This document shows, piece after piece, positions 36,219 through 44,521 of a stretch of DNA of 64,000 nucleotides. The DNA is taken from assembly GCF_900115295.1 (NCBI RefSeq), contig NZ_FOVZ01000003.1, positions 496,001 to 560,000 of the forward strand. The letters run 5' to 3'. The notes under the pieces are model-generated. The model did not search any database. It was not told where the DNA came from and worked only from the letters and a program-made list of their open reading frames with translations. Each line of letters begins with the position of its first letter. The stretch's first letter is position 1. Position numbers and translations under genes: made by a program. The stretch is from Sphingomonas sp. OK281 (GTDB taxonomy: Bacteria > Pseudomonadota > Alphaproteobacteria > Sphingomonadales > Sphingomonadaceae).

Positions 36219-37187
36219 TCAAGTCAGCCCCTTCGCCTGACGCCATTCGGGATCGTACAGCGTCGAGAGATAGCGAAAGCCGGTGTCGCACAGGATCGTC
36301 GCGATCCGCTTGCCCGGCCCAAGATGCTTCGCCAGCGCCACCGCGCCCGCGACGTTGATCCCGGACGACAGCCCGAGGCAAAGCCCCTCCTCGTCGAGCA
36401 ACCGGCGAACCCAGGCATAGCCTTCCTGGTCGGAAATGCGGAACTGCGTATCGATCGGCGCGCCTTCGAGATTGGCGGTGATACGCCCCTGGCCTATCCC
36501 TTCGGCGACGGAAGATCCTTCTGCCTTCAACTCGCCATGCGCATAGTAATTATAGAGCGCGGCGCCGTGCGGATCGCTGAGCGCGATGCAGACTGTCTCG
36601 TCCTTCGCCTTGAGCCCAAGCCCGACTCCGGCGATCGTCCCGCCCGTTCCCGCGGCGCAGGTAAAGCCATCGATACGCCCATCCATCTGCGCCCAGATCT
36701 CCTCAGCGGTCCCGACGATATGCGCGCGGCGATTGGCGGTATTGTCGAATTGGTTCGCCCAGATCGCGCCCGGCGTCTCCTCGGCGATCCGCCGCGACGT
36801 ATGGACGAAATGGCAGGGCGACGAGAATGCTGCGGCCGGCACCAGCACCAGTTCGGCGCCCAGCGCACGCAGCGTGTCCATCTTCTCGCGGCTCTGCGTC
36901 TCGGGCATGACAATGATCGTCTTGTAGCCCTTGGCGTTCGCCACCAGAGCAAGCCCGATCCCGGTATTGCCCGCCGTGCCCTCGACGATCGTACCACCCG
37001 GCTGGAGCAATCCCCGCTGCTCTGCATCCTCGACGATGAACAGCGCCGCGCGATCCTTCACCGACGCGCCTGGGTTCGCATATTCGCACTTACCGAATAT
37101 ATCGCAGCCGGTCGCCTCGCTGGGACCTTTCAGGCGAACGAGTGGCGTGTTGCCGATCAGGGCGAGCGTATCGGGTGTCGTATGCAT
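36219..37187 (-). CDS. cysK: Cysteine synthase A-type PLP enzyme
   Basis: This enzyme makes L-cysteine from O-acetylserine and sulfide using pyridoxal phosphate. The 322-residue product has I-G-N-T-P-L-V-R-L (about 11-19), the PLP lysine in N-P-G-A-S-V-K-D-R (about 38-46), the phosphate/sulfur-binding A-G-N-T-G-I-G (about 72-78), and the T-G-G-T-I-A-G-V glycine-rich loop (about 180-187). The open frame extends 29 codons upstream, but the M-H-T-T-P start fits the family length. A cystathionine beta-synthase-like role cannot be excluded, since no regulatory CBS domain or partner gene is present to settle it. Confidence 0.88.
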   Translation of the reverse strand: MHTTPDTLALIGNTPLVRLKGPSEATGCDIFGKCEYANPGASVKDRAALFIVEDAEQRGLLQPGGTIVEGTAGNTGIGLALVANAKGYKTIIVMPETQSREKMDTLRALGAELVLVPAAAFSSPCHFVHTSRRIAEETPGAIWANQFDNTANRRAHIVGTAEEIWAQMDGRIDGFTCAAGTGGTIAGVGLGLKAKDETVCIALSDPHGAALYNYYAHGELKAEGSSVAEGIGQGRITANLEGAPIDTQFRISDQEGYAWVRRLLDEEGLCLGLSSGINVAGAVALAKHLGPGKRIATILCDTGFRYLSTLYDPEWRQAKGLT

Positions 37188-37368
37188 GTCCGCTATGTGG
37201 CGTGACGCTCCGCCGGGAGCAAGCGAGCGAAACTTTGCGCCCTTAAATTGATCCGTTTGTAGGTACCGATCCATCGCAACCGGCGGTATTTGATGACAGC
37301 GAAGTCATTCGCTATTCACGCTGCCGATCATATGATCCAGGTTAAGTTTGCAGGTGAAAGGAGCGTCG

Positions 37369-37542
37369 ATGATGAACGAGTATCAGCGCGCGCTGACGTT
37401 GTTGACCGAGGCCGCCGATTTGATGGACTCGATCGGAGACACGTTGATCGCAGCGCATATCTCGACGCCGATGGCATTGGTCGAAGACCGGCTTCATCCT
37501 CTGAACGGCACGACGGACCTCGATCGATCGCCAGGCGGATAA
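37369..37542 (+). CDS. Very small hypothetical protein
   Basis: No family was recognised. The 57-residue product is acidic and helical (Y-Q-R-A-L-T-L-L-T-E-A-A-D-L-M-D-S-I-G-D), with no signal or membrane segment. A clear AGGAG lies six bases before the first ATG of a tandem ATG pair, which supports real translation. It sits alone on the plus strand between cysK (divergent) and the next small gene. Confidence 0.6.
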   Translation: MMNEYQRALTLLTEAADLMDSIGDTLIAAHISTPMALVEDRLHPLNGTTDLDRSPGG

Positions 37543-37673
37543 TCGCTGCGTGGGCGTGCGTCGTTCACGGTCATCCCGGCCGAAAGCTGCGCCGATCCGT
37601 TCGTCGCGACGCGATGGTACCGCAAGCCATAAGCCTTGACGCTCCATGCTGCATCCGCGAAGCAGGCTCCACT

Positions 37674-38057
37674 ATGAAAATCCTCCCCATGACCGCCGTC
37701 GCCGCGCTGCTCGTGCTGGCCGCCTGCAACTCCAAGCCCGCTACGCCCGAGGTGTTGGACAGCAATCCCGATCCGATGGCGAACACGCTCGCCAACGCCG
37801 CGCCGGTCGAATTGCCGCCCGCGATCAAGTCCGAGAAGACGCTGCGCTGCAAGGACAACAGCCTGCTCTATGTGACCTTCTTCGAAGGCGACAAGCAAGC
37901 CGTGGTCCGCAGCAAGCAGGACGGCCCCGCGACGACGCTGAAGTCGACCGTCGCAGGTGCGCCGAAGACCGCCGAAGGCGGCTGGTCAATGACCGGCAAC
38001 GAGTCGAGCGTAACGCTGACCGCGCCCGGCAAGTCCGCGCAGACCTGCCACGCATAA
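37674..38057 (+). CDS. Putative lipoprotein
   Basis: No named family was recognised. The 127-residue product starts with a lipoprotein signal peptide (V-A-A-L-L-V-L-A-A-C, lipobox cysteine at about residue 19), followed by a Pro/Asn-rich spacer and a beta-like domain with a second and third cysteine (L-R-C-K-D-N and the final T-C-H-A) that could form a disulfide. It resembles small inhibitor-like lipoproteins with a C-x-x-(about 65)-C pattern, but the similarity is too loose to name it. A strong terminator follows 25 bases downstream. Confidence 0.7.
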   Translation: MKILPMTAVAALLVLAACNSKPATPEVLDSNPDPMANTLANAAPVELPPAIKSEKTLRCKDNSLLYVTFFEGDKQAVVRSKQDGPATTLKSTVAGAPKTAEGGWSMTGNESSVTLTAPGKSAQTCHA

Positions 38058-38082
38058 ACGATCCACGTCGATGGTTCCTGAA

Positions 38083-38117
38083 ACGGCCGGCGGATCATTC
38101 GCCGGCCGTTTTTCTTT
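38083..38117 (+). terminator. Rho-independent terminator
   Basis: A perfect 10-base-pair stem (38083-38092 with 38100-38109), a seven-base loop and the T-rich tail TTTTTCTTT end the putative lipoprotein gene. Confidence 0.88.
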
Positions 38118-38165
38118 GTGCCGAGCACCCTTGCCCTCGTCGGCGCAGACCGGCACGCTAGGCTG

Positions 38166-38876
38166 ATGGCAACAGTTGCGATCTACAGCCTCAAGGGCGG
38201 CGTCGGGAAGACGACGCTTTCGGTGAACCTGGCCTGGTGCGCCGCGACCTTGTCGGCGCGCCGCACCTTGCTCTGGGATCTCGACCCGCAAGCCGCTTCG
38301 ACCTGGGTGCTCGGCGGGCCCGGCAACGCCGACCAAGCGCAGGCGATGTTCACGAAGGACGTCGCGGTGGCCAAGCAGGCACGACCGACAGCCTATCCGC
38401 ATCTCGACCTGATCGCCGCCGACGCATCGTTGCGCGGCCTCGACCAGTTGTTCCACGAAATGGACAAGAAGAAGCGGCTCGCCAAGCTACTGTCCGAACT
38501 CGCCGCCTACGACCGCGTCATCCTCGATTGCCCGCCAGGCCTGACCGAGACCGCGGACCAGGTGATGCGCGCGGCCGATCTGATCGTCATCCCGGTGATC
38601 CCCTCCCCGCTGTCGACCCGCGCGTACGACGCGGTCGTGCAGCATCTCGGCGGTCGCACGCCATTGCTTCCGGTCCACGTCATGGTCGACAAGCGGCGCG
38701 CGCTACATGCCGAGGCGCTGGCACGGCATCCCGACTGGCCGGTGATCCCGATGGCAAGCGGGATCGAGTCGATGGCGGTCAGGCGCGCGCCGGTCGGCGT
38801 GTTCGCGCCAAGATCTTCCGCTGCACAAGCGTTCGCCGATCTCTGGCGTCGGGTCGAACACCGGCTAGCGGCGTGA
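38166..38876 (+). CDS. ParA/MinD-like P-loop ATPase
   Basis: The 236-residue product is a deviant Walker-A ATPase: K-G-G-V-G-K-T-T-L near 9-17, Walker-A' D-L-D-P-Q (about 40-44), and the L-D-C-P-P-G-L motif near 119-125. Partner and cargo are unknown. The ATG at 38166 is used because the upstream GTG at 38118 lies at the end of the terminator. It has no parB or parS neighbour and is not chromosomal ParA by context. Its TGA overlaps the aat GTG (GTGA), so it is translated together with a leucyl/phenylalanyl-tRNA-protein transferase. Confidence 0.82.
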   Translation: MATVAIYSLKGGVGKTTLSVNLAWCAATLSARRTLLWDLDPQAASTWVLGGPGNADQAQAMFTKDVAVAKQARPTAYPHLDLIAADASLRGLDQLFHEMDKKKRLAKLLSELAAYDRVILDCPPGLTETADQVMRAADLIVIPVIPSPLSTRAYDAVVQHLGGRTPLLPVHVMVDKRRALHAEALARHPDWPVIPMASGIESMAVRRAPVGVFAPRSSAAQAFADLWRRVEHRLAA

Positions 38877-39622
38877 GCGACGTTCTCGATTCGAAGAATG
38901 GGCTCGACCCGCAACTCGTGCTCGGCGCCTATTCGGTCGGCGTCTTCCCGATGGCCGACAGCCGCGATGCCGCTAGCGTATATTGGGTTGAGCCCCGCCG
39001 CCGCGCGGTCCTCCCGCTCGACGGATTCCAGCTCTCACGATCGCTCAGGAAGACGATCGCCGCCGACCGCTTCCAGGTTACCGTCGACACGGCGTTCGAA
39101 CGGGTCGTGCAGCTCTGCGCCGAGAGCGTCGAAGGCAGGCCCGAGACATGGATCAACGAAGGCATAGAACGCGTCTTCCGGACGCTCCACGCGATGGGGT
39201 TCGCACATTCGGTCGAATGCTGGGACGGCGGCAAGCTCGTCGGCGGCCTCTACGGCCTCGCACTCGGCCGAGCCTTTTTCGGCGAGAGCATGGTCAGCCG
39301 CGCCACCGACGCCTCGAAGGTCGCGCTAGCGCATCTCGTCGCGCGCCTGAGAACCGGCGGGTTCACGTTGCTGGATTGCCAGTTCCAGACCTCGCACCTC
39401 GCCTCGCTCGGTGCGATCGAGATCGACCGTGCGGATTACGTCGCGTTGCTGGGGGCGTCGCTCGACGGGGCGCTCAAGCCAGTGTCCGCCGCCGGGGTAT
39501 CGGCAGCGGCCGGCGATTTCCGCGCACTCGACCGCTTGGCAGGCAAGGCCTCCGCGTCGGGCGCGGTATCGGGGCCGGTCGCCGGGAAAGTCATCGCACA
39601 ACTCTTGGTCCAGACGTCGTAG
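38873..39622 (+). CDS. aat: Leucyl/phenylalanyl-tRNA--protein transferase
   Basis: Aat transfers Leu or Phe from tRNA to N-terminal Arg/Lys of proteins, marking them for ClpAP degradation (bacterial N-end rule). The 249-residue product has the early G-A-Y-S-V-G-V-F-P-M-A-D-S motif, W-V-E-P-R-R-R-A-V-L-P (about 37-47), F-F-G-E-S-M-V-S-R (about 137-145) and the L-L-D-C-Q-F-Q-T-x-H-L-A-S-L-G motif (about 171-185). The start is a GTG overlapping the ParA-like gene. Its last 187 bases overlap the 3' end of the convergent DUF2155 gene, encoding an Ala/Gly-rich tail after the conserved core. Confidence 0.95.
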   Translation: MSDVLDSKNGLDPQLVLGAYSVGVFPMADSRDAASVYWVEPRRRAVLPLDGFQLSRSLRKTIAADRFQVTVDTAFERVVQLCAESVEGRPETWINEGIERVFRTLHAMGFAHSVECWDGGKLVGGLYGLALGRAFFGESMVSRATDASKVALAHLVARLRTGGFTLLDCQFQTSHLASLGAIEIDRADYVALLGASLDGALKPVSAAGVSAAAGDFRALDRLAGKASASGAVSGPVAGKVIAQLLVQTS

Positions 39623-40092
39623 ACCGGATGCTGTACCGCGTTCAGCGCGGGGCGTTCCTTGTACAGCCAACCCGAAAACGTTCGCCGCCAATGCGAGTCG
39701 ACACCGCGTACCAGCACCTGCACGAAAGCACCCGTAAGGTGCTCCTGCTCCCACGGCGCGGTCTGTTCGCACGCGCGCAACCGCAGCACCACGTCGCCGA
39801 TCCGGGTCGCTTGCCCAGGCCTCAGCGTCACTTCGCGCGTTTCGCCGTTACGCTTGTTGAGCAGACCGAGCACGGCGACGCGCTGCGCCATCGGGGTGCC
39901 GCCATTGGCAATCGCCGCGGCACCGGTATCGATCGTCTCGATCGAGGAATTGCCGGATTCGTCCGGGCCGGGCAGGTCCTGCTGGACCGCAGCGACAGGC
40001 GTCGCGGGCGTGGTAAGCGTACGGTATCCGAACCAGCCACCGACAGCCAACGCCACGACCAACACGGCCGCGGCGAGCCAGCGCATGATCAC
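39436..40092 (-). CDS. DUF2155 domain protein, exported
   Basis: The 218-residue product has an N-terminal membrane or signal segment (about 3-22), a linker, and the DUF2155 core (about 68-163: V-A-V-L-G-L-L-N-K-R-N-G ... F-S-G-W-L-Y-K-E-R-P-A-L-N-A ... H-P-V-Y-D-V-W). Function is unknown; the family is typical of alphaproteobacteria. The GTG at 40092 overlaps the NDUFA12 stop (GTGA); an ATG two codons in is an alternative. The last about 60 residues are Ala/Ser/Pro-rich and lie antisense to the end of aat. Confidence 0.82.
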   Translation of the reverse strand: MIMRWLAAAVLVVALAVGGWFGYRTLTTPATPVAAVQQDLPGPDESGNSSIETIDTGAAAIANGGTPMAQRVAVLGLLNKRNGETREVTLRPGQATRIGDVVLRLRACEQTAPWEQEHLTGAFVQVLVRGVDSHWRRTFSGWLYKERPALNAVQHPVYDVWTKSCAMTFPATGPDTAPDAEALPAKRSSARKSPAAADTPAADTGLSAPSSDAPSNAT

Positions 40093-40481
40093 CCTTCGGG
40101 CGTCCAGGCTTCGTAATCGCCCGTCGCGGCAGCCCGGTGGCCACCCTTTTCAAGGGCTCCCGCGGGACGATAGGCGAGCGCGGTACCGGTCATGTTCGGC
40201 ACGGCAGGCTTCTGCCACGCGCGGATCGGCGGCAGCGCACGATCGGGTACGTCGTCGACCTGATGATGCAGCCAGCTGAACCACGCCGGCGGCACCCGGC
40301 TCGCGTCGGTCGCCCCCTGGTAGATCACCCAGCGGCGCGGGTTACCCGCGGTATCCTTGCCACCTTGGTAATAAACGTTGCCAAGCGCGTCCTCACCCAT
40401 CTTCGCCATGCTGCGCAAGCCGAATTTGGTGCCGAGGGTGGCGCCGTTCCACCACGTGAAAGTCGATGCGAGAAAGCCCAT
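40089..40481 (-). CDS. NDUFA12-family NADH:ubiquinone oxidoreductase subunit
   Basis: This is a supernumerary complex I subunit (mitochondrial NDUFA12/B17.2 homologue) found in alphaproteobacteria. The 130-residue product has the family pattern G-T-K-F-G (about 17-21), G-E-D-A-L-G-N-V-Y-Y-Q (about 29-39), R-R-W-V-I-Y (about 48-53), and P-P-A-W-F-S-W-L-H-H (about 64-73). The nuo operon is not in this window. It is followed by the coupled DUF2155 gene. Confidence 0.92.
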   Translation of the reverse strand: MGFLASTFTWWNGATLGTKFGLRSMAKMGEDALGNVYYQGGKDTAGNPRRWVIYQGATDASRVPPAWFSWLHHQVDDVPDRALPPIRAWQKPAVPNMTGTALAYRPAGALEKGGHRAAATGDYEAWTPEG

Positions 40482-40540
40482 GGCTGGCGCTTAACCCGAC
40501 TGGCGACGGGCTTCAACCATGATGATGGAAGAGATCTTCA

Positions 40541-40566
40541 TCCTCCCCCATAAGGGGGGGGGGCTG
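40541..40566. repeat. Remnant of a palindromic repeat
   Basis: A single CCTCCCCCATAAGGGGGG-type arm followed by a run of G and GGCTGGCGC resembles the outer arm of the 27.3 and 53.1 kb elements. No partner arm was seen. It lies in the 181-base spacer between the NDUFA12 and DUF192 genes. Confidence 0.45.
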
Positions 40567-40662
40567 GCGCTAGTCGACGGAACAATACAACGCCGGCGCG
40601 ATTGCAAACAGGCCGGCCTGTTCGACTATCGACGAGGAGCACGCTTTCGACGCGCCGAGCGC

Positions 40663-41163
40663 TTATTTGGCGCCCTTGTCCCACGTTACCAGATCACCTT
40701 CGGCGATCCCCAGTTCGGCTGCTCGTCCGCCCATCAGTTCCAGCACGGCCCCGACCGGCTCGCCCGACGGGATCGGCTGTTCGGAGAACGGCACTGTGTT
40801 CTCGGCGATCCGCGCGATCGTCCCGTCGGCGCGGATATACAGGATATCCAGCGGACTTGGCGTATTCTTCATCCAGAAATTCGCCGCGACCGGTGCGCCG
40901 CCGGTCGGAGGATACGGCCAGAACAGCATTCCCCCGTCGGGCTTCAGGTCGGTGCGAAACATCAGTCCGCGCGCCTGCTCGGCCTCCGTCTTGGCGCTTT
41001 CGACCGTGAAGGCATGCGCGCCGTTCGCGCTCTTGATCATAAGCGGCATCGTGGCAACCGATGCCACGTCCGATCCAGCGTCGCTATTCATGTACGCGAC
41101 ACTCCCGGCGCCGACGCCCAGCGCCAGCACCCCGGCCAGCACGGCCTTCGCAACGAAGTTCAT
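40663..41163 (-). CDS. DUF192 family exported protein
   Basis: DUF192 proteins are small exported proteins of unknown function. The 166-residue product has an N-terminal signal or anchor (about 1-24), then the core with F-T-V-E-S-A-K-T-E-A-E-Q-A-R-G-L-M-F-R, M-L-F-W-P-Y-P, F-W-M-K-N-T-P-S-P-L-D-I-L-Y-I and the L-E-L-M-G-G-R-A-A-E-L-G-I pattern. The ATG overlaps the cold-shock gene stop (ATGA), so the two are coupled. Confidence 0.88.
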   Translation of the reverse strand: MNFVAKAVLAGVLALGVGAGSVAYMNSDAGSDVASVATMPLMIKSANGAHAFTVESAKTEAEQARGLMFRTDLKPDGGMLFWPYPPTGGAPVAANFWMKNTPSPLDILYIRADGTIARIAENTVPFSEQPIPSGEPVGAVLELMGGRAAELGIAEGDLVTWDKGAK

Positions 41164-41735
41164 CCAAGATCCTCTTCGACCGCGACGGCAAGCGGCCCCT
41201 TGCGCCCTTCGACCACGCGTGCCCGGAGCGGTTGATCGGGTTCGACCGTCTCGATCCCGGCGCGGCGCAGCGTTTCCATGTGGACGAAGATGTCGCTGCC
41301 ATCGGCTCCCCGTACCAGAAAGCCATACCCTTTCAAACGGTTGAACCACTTGACCGAGGCGGCCTCGAACGGTCCTGCGGCGTCGATCATCGCGATCGGG
41401 TCCACCCTGTCGGGTGACGAAGGAGCGCGCACCGCCTCCTCTACCGCGTTGGTCAGGTCGATTGAAACGATCTCGCGCGCCTGAAATCCACGGCCGCGCT
41501 GCACCGACACTGTCTCGACCCGCGCGCCTTCGGGGAGGCTGCGCCGGCCATGCGGTTGCAGGACGGAGAAATGCACGAGGATGTCGCCTATGGTCTCGTC
41601 GTCCGCCACCGCGAATCCGAACCCCCGCGTGACGTCGAACCATTTGATGACGCCACTGATGACACGCGTTTCCGTCGCCCCATCGTTCACGAGCGTCGTC
41701 GTTCCCGCCTCCATTGGCCCCGTTTCTACCGGCAT
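41160..41735 (-). CDS. Cold-shock protein with two CSD domains
   Basis: The 191-residue product has two nucleic-acid-binding cold-shock domains: the first (about 27-95) with G-V-I-K-W-F-D-V-T-R-G-F-G-F and D-I-L-V-H-F-S-V-L, the second (about 124-190) with A-S-V-K-W-F-N-R-L-K-G-Y-G-F and D-I-F-V-H-M-E-T-L. RNP1 and RNP2 aromatic residues are present in both. Two-CSD proteins are known from alphaproteobacteria and are often stationary-phase or cold regulators. The first ATG has a modest AGGTG site; a second ATG lies seven codons in. Confidence 0.9.
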   Translation of the reverse strand: MPVETGPMEAGTTTLVNDGATETRVISGVIKWFDVTRGFGFAVADDETIGDILVHFSVLQPHGRRSLPEGARVETVSVQRGRGFQAREIVSIDLTNAVEEAVRAPSSPDRVDPIAMIDAAGPFEAASVKWFNRLKGYGFLVRGADGSDIFVHMETLRRAGIETVEPDQPLRARVVEGRKGPLAVAVEEDLG

Positions 41736-41828
41736 GTCAGCACCTGCTGCGTGTCGTTACGCATCGTTACACCCCTGACCGCCTTGCTAGCACGGTTCGT
41801 CGCAGTCGCAATGAATCCGTTGCTTCCC

Positions 41829-42524
41829 TCAGTCGAAATCCATCGATTCCGGAGTATCGGACGGCGGTGCAGCAACAATTTTGCGTGCAAGATCGAACCG
41901 GTGACCGGCCCGCAGCATCCCGGCGAGCTGTTTTTCGTGCAGCTTCCGGTCCCCGGCGCCATCGCCGTACGGTCCGATTCGCTTGCGACGCGCATACGCA
42001 AGCGCCGATTCGACCGCACGATCGGCGATTGCGGGCGCGACCGACTCTGCATCGCCCTCGTCGATGCCAGCCTCACGAAACGCACCCGCGACGCGACGCG
42101 CGCCCAGGCCGCGTCGCTGCATCGCAGCAGCCCGCTGTTCCGCAAAGGCGCGGTCGTCGACATAACCGAGATCGGCCATCCGCTGCGCCAGTTCGCCGGG
42201 TTCCGCCAACGCCGCGCCGGTGCCCCCGTCCCAGCCCCGCTCGCGGATTTTCCGCATCAGGTAATCGGTAAGGCGGCCTCGCGTGGTCGCGAACCGCTCT
42301 ACATAGCGTAGCGCCATCTGTTCGAGCGCCGCGGCATCGAGCGGTTTCGGCGCGGGACGCTCGCGCGAACGCTCCTTGACGCCGCCCTTACCGCCGCCTT
42401 TGCCCCAGCTCTTGCTGCCGCGCCGCTTCGTGCCGCCGCCATCCCCGAACGCGTCGTTTTCCTGGTCGACGGCATCCAGCGACGGGGGAAACGCGTTGCT
42501 CTCGTTGTGGCTATCATCGGTCAC
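41829..42524 (-). CDS. recX: RecX-family regulatory protein
   Basis: RecX modulates RecA filament growth. The 231-residue product has an unusual Gly/Lys/Arg-rich N-terminal extension (about 10-62), then the helical RecX repeats with A-L-R-Y-V-E-R-F-A-T-T-R, L-M-R-K-I-R-E-R-G-W, L-G-Y-V-D-D-R-A-F-A-E, R-R-G-L-G-A-R-R-V and L-R-A-G-H-R-F-D-L-A-R-K-I. The GTG at 42524 is a guess; no strong ribosome-binding site is visible and the open frame continues upstream. recA is not in this window. It is divergent from the acyl-AMP ligase gene. Confidence 0.82.
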   Translation of the reverse strand: MTDDSHNESNAFPPSLDAVDQENDAFGDGGGTKRRGSKSWGKGGGKGGVKERSRERPAPKPLDAAALEQMALRYVERFATTRGRLTDYLMRKIRERGWDGGTGAALAEPGELAQRMADLGYVDDRAFAEQRAAAMQRRGLGARRVAGAFREAGIDEGDAESVAPAIADRAVESALAYARRKRIGPYGDGAGDRKLHEKQLAGMLRAGHRFDLARKIVAAPPSDTPESMDFD

Positions 42525-42621
42525 GCCATCATTGTGCCACACTGGCACCCGAAGTTGAACGGCTAGACTGAAGATAGACGCGTGCGTTCGAGCGCCGCGA
42601 CGAAGCAAGGCAGGAACTGCG

Positions 42622-44385
42622 ATGACAACCGACACGGCCAACAAGGACGCCATGACCGTAGCGGCAATCGTTGCTACGCCGACCGAAGACGTCCTGCCGC
42701 GCCGTTTCGCCGATTTCGGCACGCTTAGCGAAGCGCTGGATTACGCAGCCAGCGGTAACCGCGGGCTTAACTTCCACGACGCTCGCGGCACGCTGTCGCA
42801 GCCCTACCCGTATTCGCAACTCCGCACCGACGCACGCGCGATGGCCGATCGCCTGATCGCTGCGGGTGTCGCGCCTGCCGACCGGATTGCGCTGGTCGCA
42901 GAGACGGGCCCCGAGTTCGCCGCATTGTTCTTCGGCGTGGTCTATGCCGGCGCATGGCCGGTGCCGCTGCCACTGCCGACCTCGTTCGGCGGTCGCGATT
43001 CGTACATCGAACAGCTCCGTGTCCAGCTTGCGAGCTGCGATCCGAAAATGCTGATCTTCCCGCCCGAACTGGCGCAGATGGCTGGAGAGGCCGCACGCCT
43101 GTCGGGTACGCTGGGGATCGACTGGTCCGAGTTCGCGACCCGCGAGGCCCCCGTGGCAACGCTGCCCGAGGCAAAGCCGGACGACATCGCGTATCTTCAA
43201 TATTCGAGCGGCTCGACGCGCTTCCCGCACGGCGTCGTCATCACCCACGCCGCGCTGCTCAACAACCTTGCCGCGCACAGCCACGGCATGGAGGTATGCG
43301 ATACCGATCGCTGCGTGTCGTGGCTGCCATGGTATCACGACATGGGGCTGGTCGGCTGTTTCCTCTCGCCGATCGCCAACCAGGTCTCGACCGATTATCT
43401 GAAGACCGAGGATTTCGCGCGCCGCCCCCTCGCCTGGCTCGATCTTATCAGCCGCAACACCGGCACGACGCTCAGCTATTCGCCGACCTTCGGCTACGAT
43501 ATTTGCGCACGCCGCATGTCGTCGCAGACCAAGGCGAGCGACCGCTTCGACCTGTCGCGCTGGCGCGTGGCGGGCAACGGCGCCGACATGATCCGTCCCG
43601 ACGTGATGCAGTCGTTCGTCGACGCGTTCGCCGATGCAGGCTTCAAGGCAAGCGCGTTCCTGCCGAGCTACGGCCTTGCCGAAGCGACGCTCGCGGTCTC
43701 GCTGATGCCGCCGGGCGAGGGCATCCGTGTCGAACTCGTCGAGGAAACCCAACTTTCGGGTGGCAGCCGTGGCGGCGACCGCCCGCAGCGTTACCGAGCG
43801 ATCGTCAACTGCGGCAAGCCGGTTCGCGACATGAGAATCGAGATCCGCGAAGAGGATGGCACGCCCCTCCCCGATCGCGCGATCGGCAAGGTCTGGTGCA
43901 GCGGCAAGTCGGTGATGGTCGGCTATTTCCGTGACGATGCCGCGACCGACGCGTGCATGGCGGACGGTTGGCTCGATACAGGCGACATGGGCTATATGTC
44001 CGACGGCTACATCTACATTGTCGGCCGCGCCAAGGACATGATCATCGTCAACGGCAAGAATCATTGGCCGCAGGATATCGAGTGGGCGGTGGAACAGCTG
44101 CCCGGTTTCAAGGCCGGTGACATAGCCGCGTTCGCGATCACCACGCCCGGTGGTGAGGAAACCCCCGCCGTCCTGGTCCAGTGCCGCAGTTCGGATGAGG
44201 CCGAACGCCTCCGCCTGCGCGACGAGATCCGCGAGCGCGTCCGCTCGGTGACGGGCATGAACTGCCTGATCGAACTGATCCCGCCGCGTACCCTGCCGCG
44301 CACGTCGTCGGGTAAGCTCAGCCGCGCGAAAGCACGCAACCTGTACCTAAGCGGCGACATCAAGCCCTATGACATCGCCGCTTGA
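42622..44385 (+). CDS. Fatty acyl-AMP ligase (ANL superfamily)
   Basis: This enzyme activates a fatty acid as the acyl-adenylate, probably for loading on an acyl carrier protein or CoA. The 587-residue product has the P-loop-like motif Y-S-S-G-S-T-R-F-P-H-G-V (about 194-205), W-L-P-W-Y-H-D-M-G-L-V-G (about 234-245), S-Y-G-L-A-E-A-T-L-A (about 351-360), W-L-D-T-G-D-M-G-Y (about 452-460) and R-A-K-D-M-I-I-V-N-G (about 469-478). The W-Y-H-D-M-G-L and G-L-A-E-A-T-L motifs place it among FAAL-type ligases. A good AGGAA precedes the ATG. No PKS, NRPS or sphingolipid gene is adjacent; a part in sphingolipid acylation is a guess. Confidence 0.85.
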   Translation: MTTDTANKDAMTVAAIVATPTEDVLPRRFADFGTLSEALDYAASGNRGLNFHDARGTLSQPYPYSQLRTDARAMADRLIAAGVAPADRIALVAETGPEFAALFFGVVYAGAWPVPLPLPTSFGGRDSYIEQLRVQLASCDPKMLIFPPELAQMAGEAARLSGTLGIDWSEFATREAPVATLPEAKPDDIAYLQYSSGSTRFPHGVVITHAALLNNLAAHSHGMEVCDTDRCVSWLPWYHDMGLVGCFLSPIANQVSTDYLKTEDFARRPLAWLDLISRNTGTTLSYSPTFGYDICARRMSSQTKASDRFDLSRWRVAGNGADMIRPDVMQSFVDAFADAGFKASAFLPSYGLAEATLAVSLMPPGEGIRVELVEETQLSGGSRGGDRPQRYRAIVNCGKPVRDMRIEIREEDGTPLPDRAIGKVWCSGKSVMVGYFRDDAATDACMADGWLDTGDMGYMSDGYIYIVGRAKDMIIVNGKNHWPQDIEWAVEQLPGFKAGDIAAFAITTPGGEETPAVLVQCRSSDEAERLRLRDEIRERVRSVTGMNCLIELIPPRTLPRTSSGKLSRAKARNLYLSGDIKPYDIAA

Positions 44386-44521
44386 AAGCAGGTCGATTCG
44401 AAATAATTTCGTACTGAATATCGTTTTTTGATCGAGACTTAATACCCGTCGCATCGCATCCATGCCCGCTCCGGTACTATTGCAAACCTTCTGCTAACCA
44501 TCGTTACTTAAAACCGTTCTT

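Noticed and set aside
38118..38165. Upstream GTG start for the ParA-like gene
   Set aside because: It lies directly at the tail of the terminator hairpin; the ATG at 38166 places the Walker motif at the usual distance.
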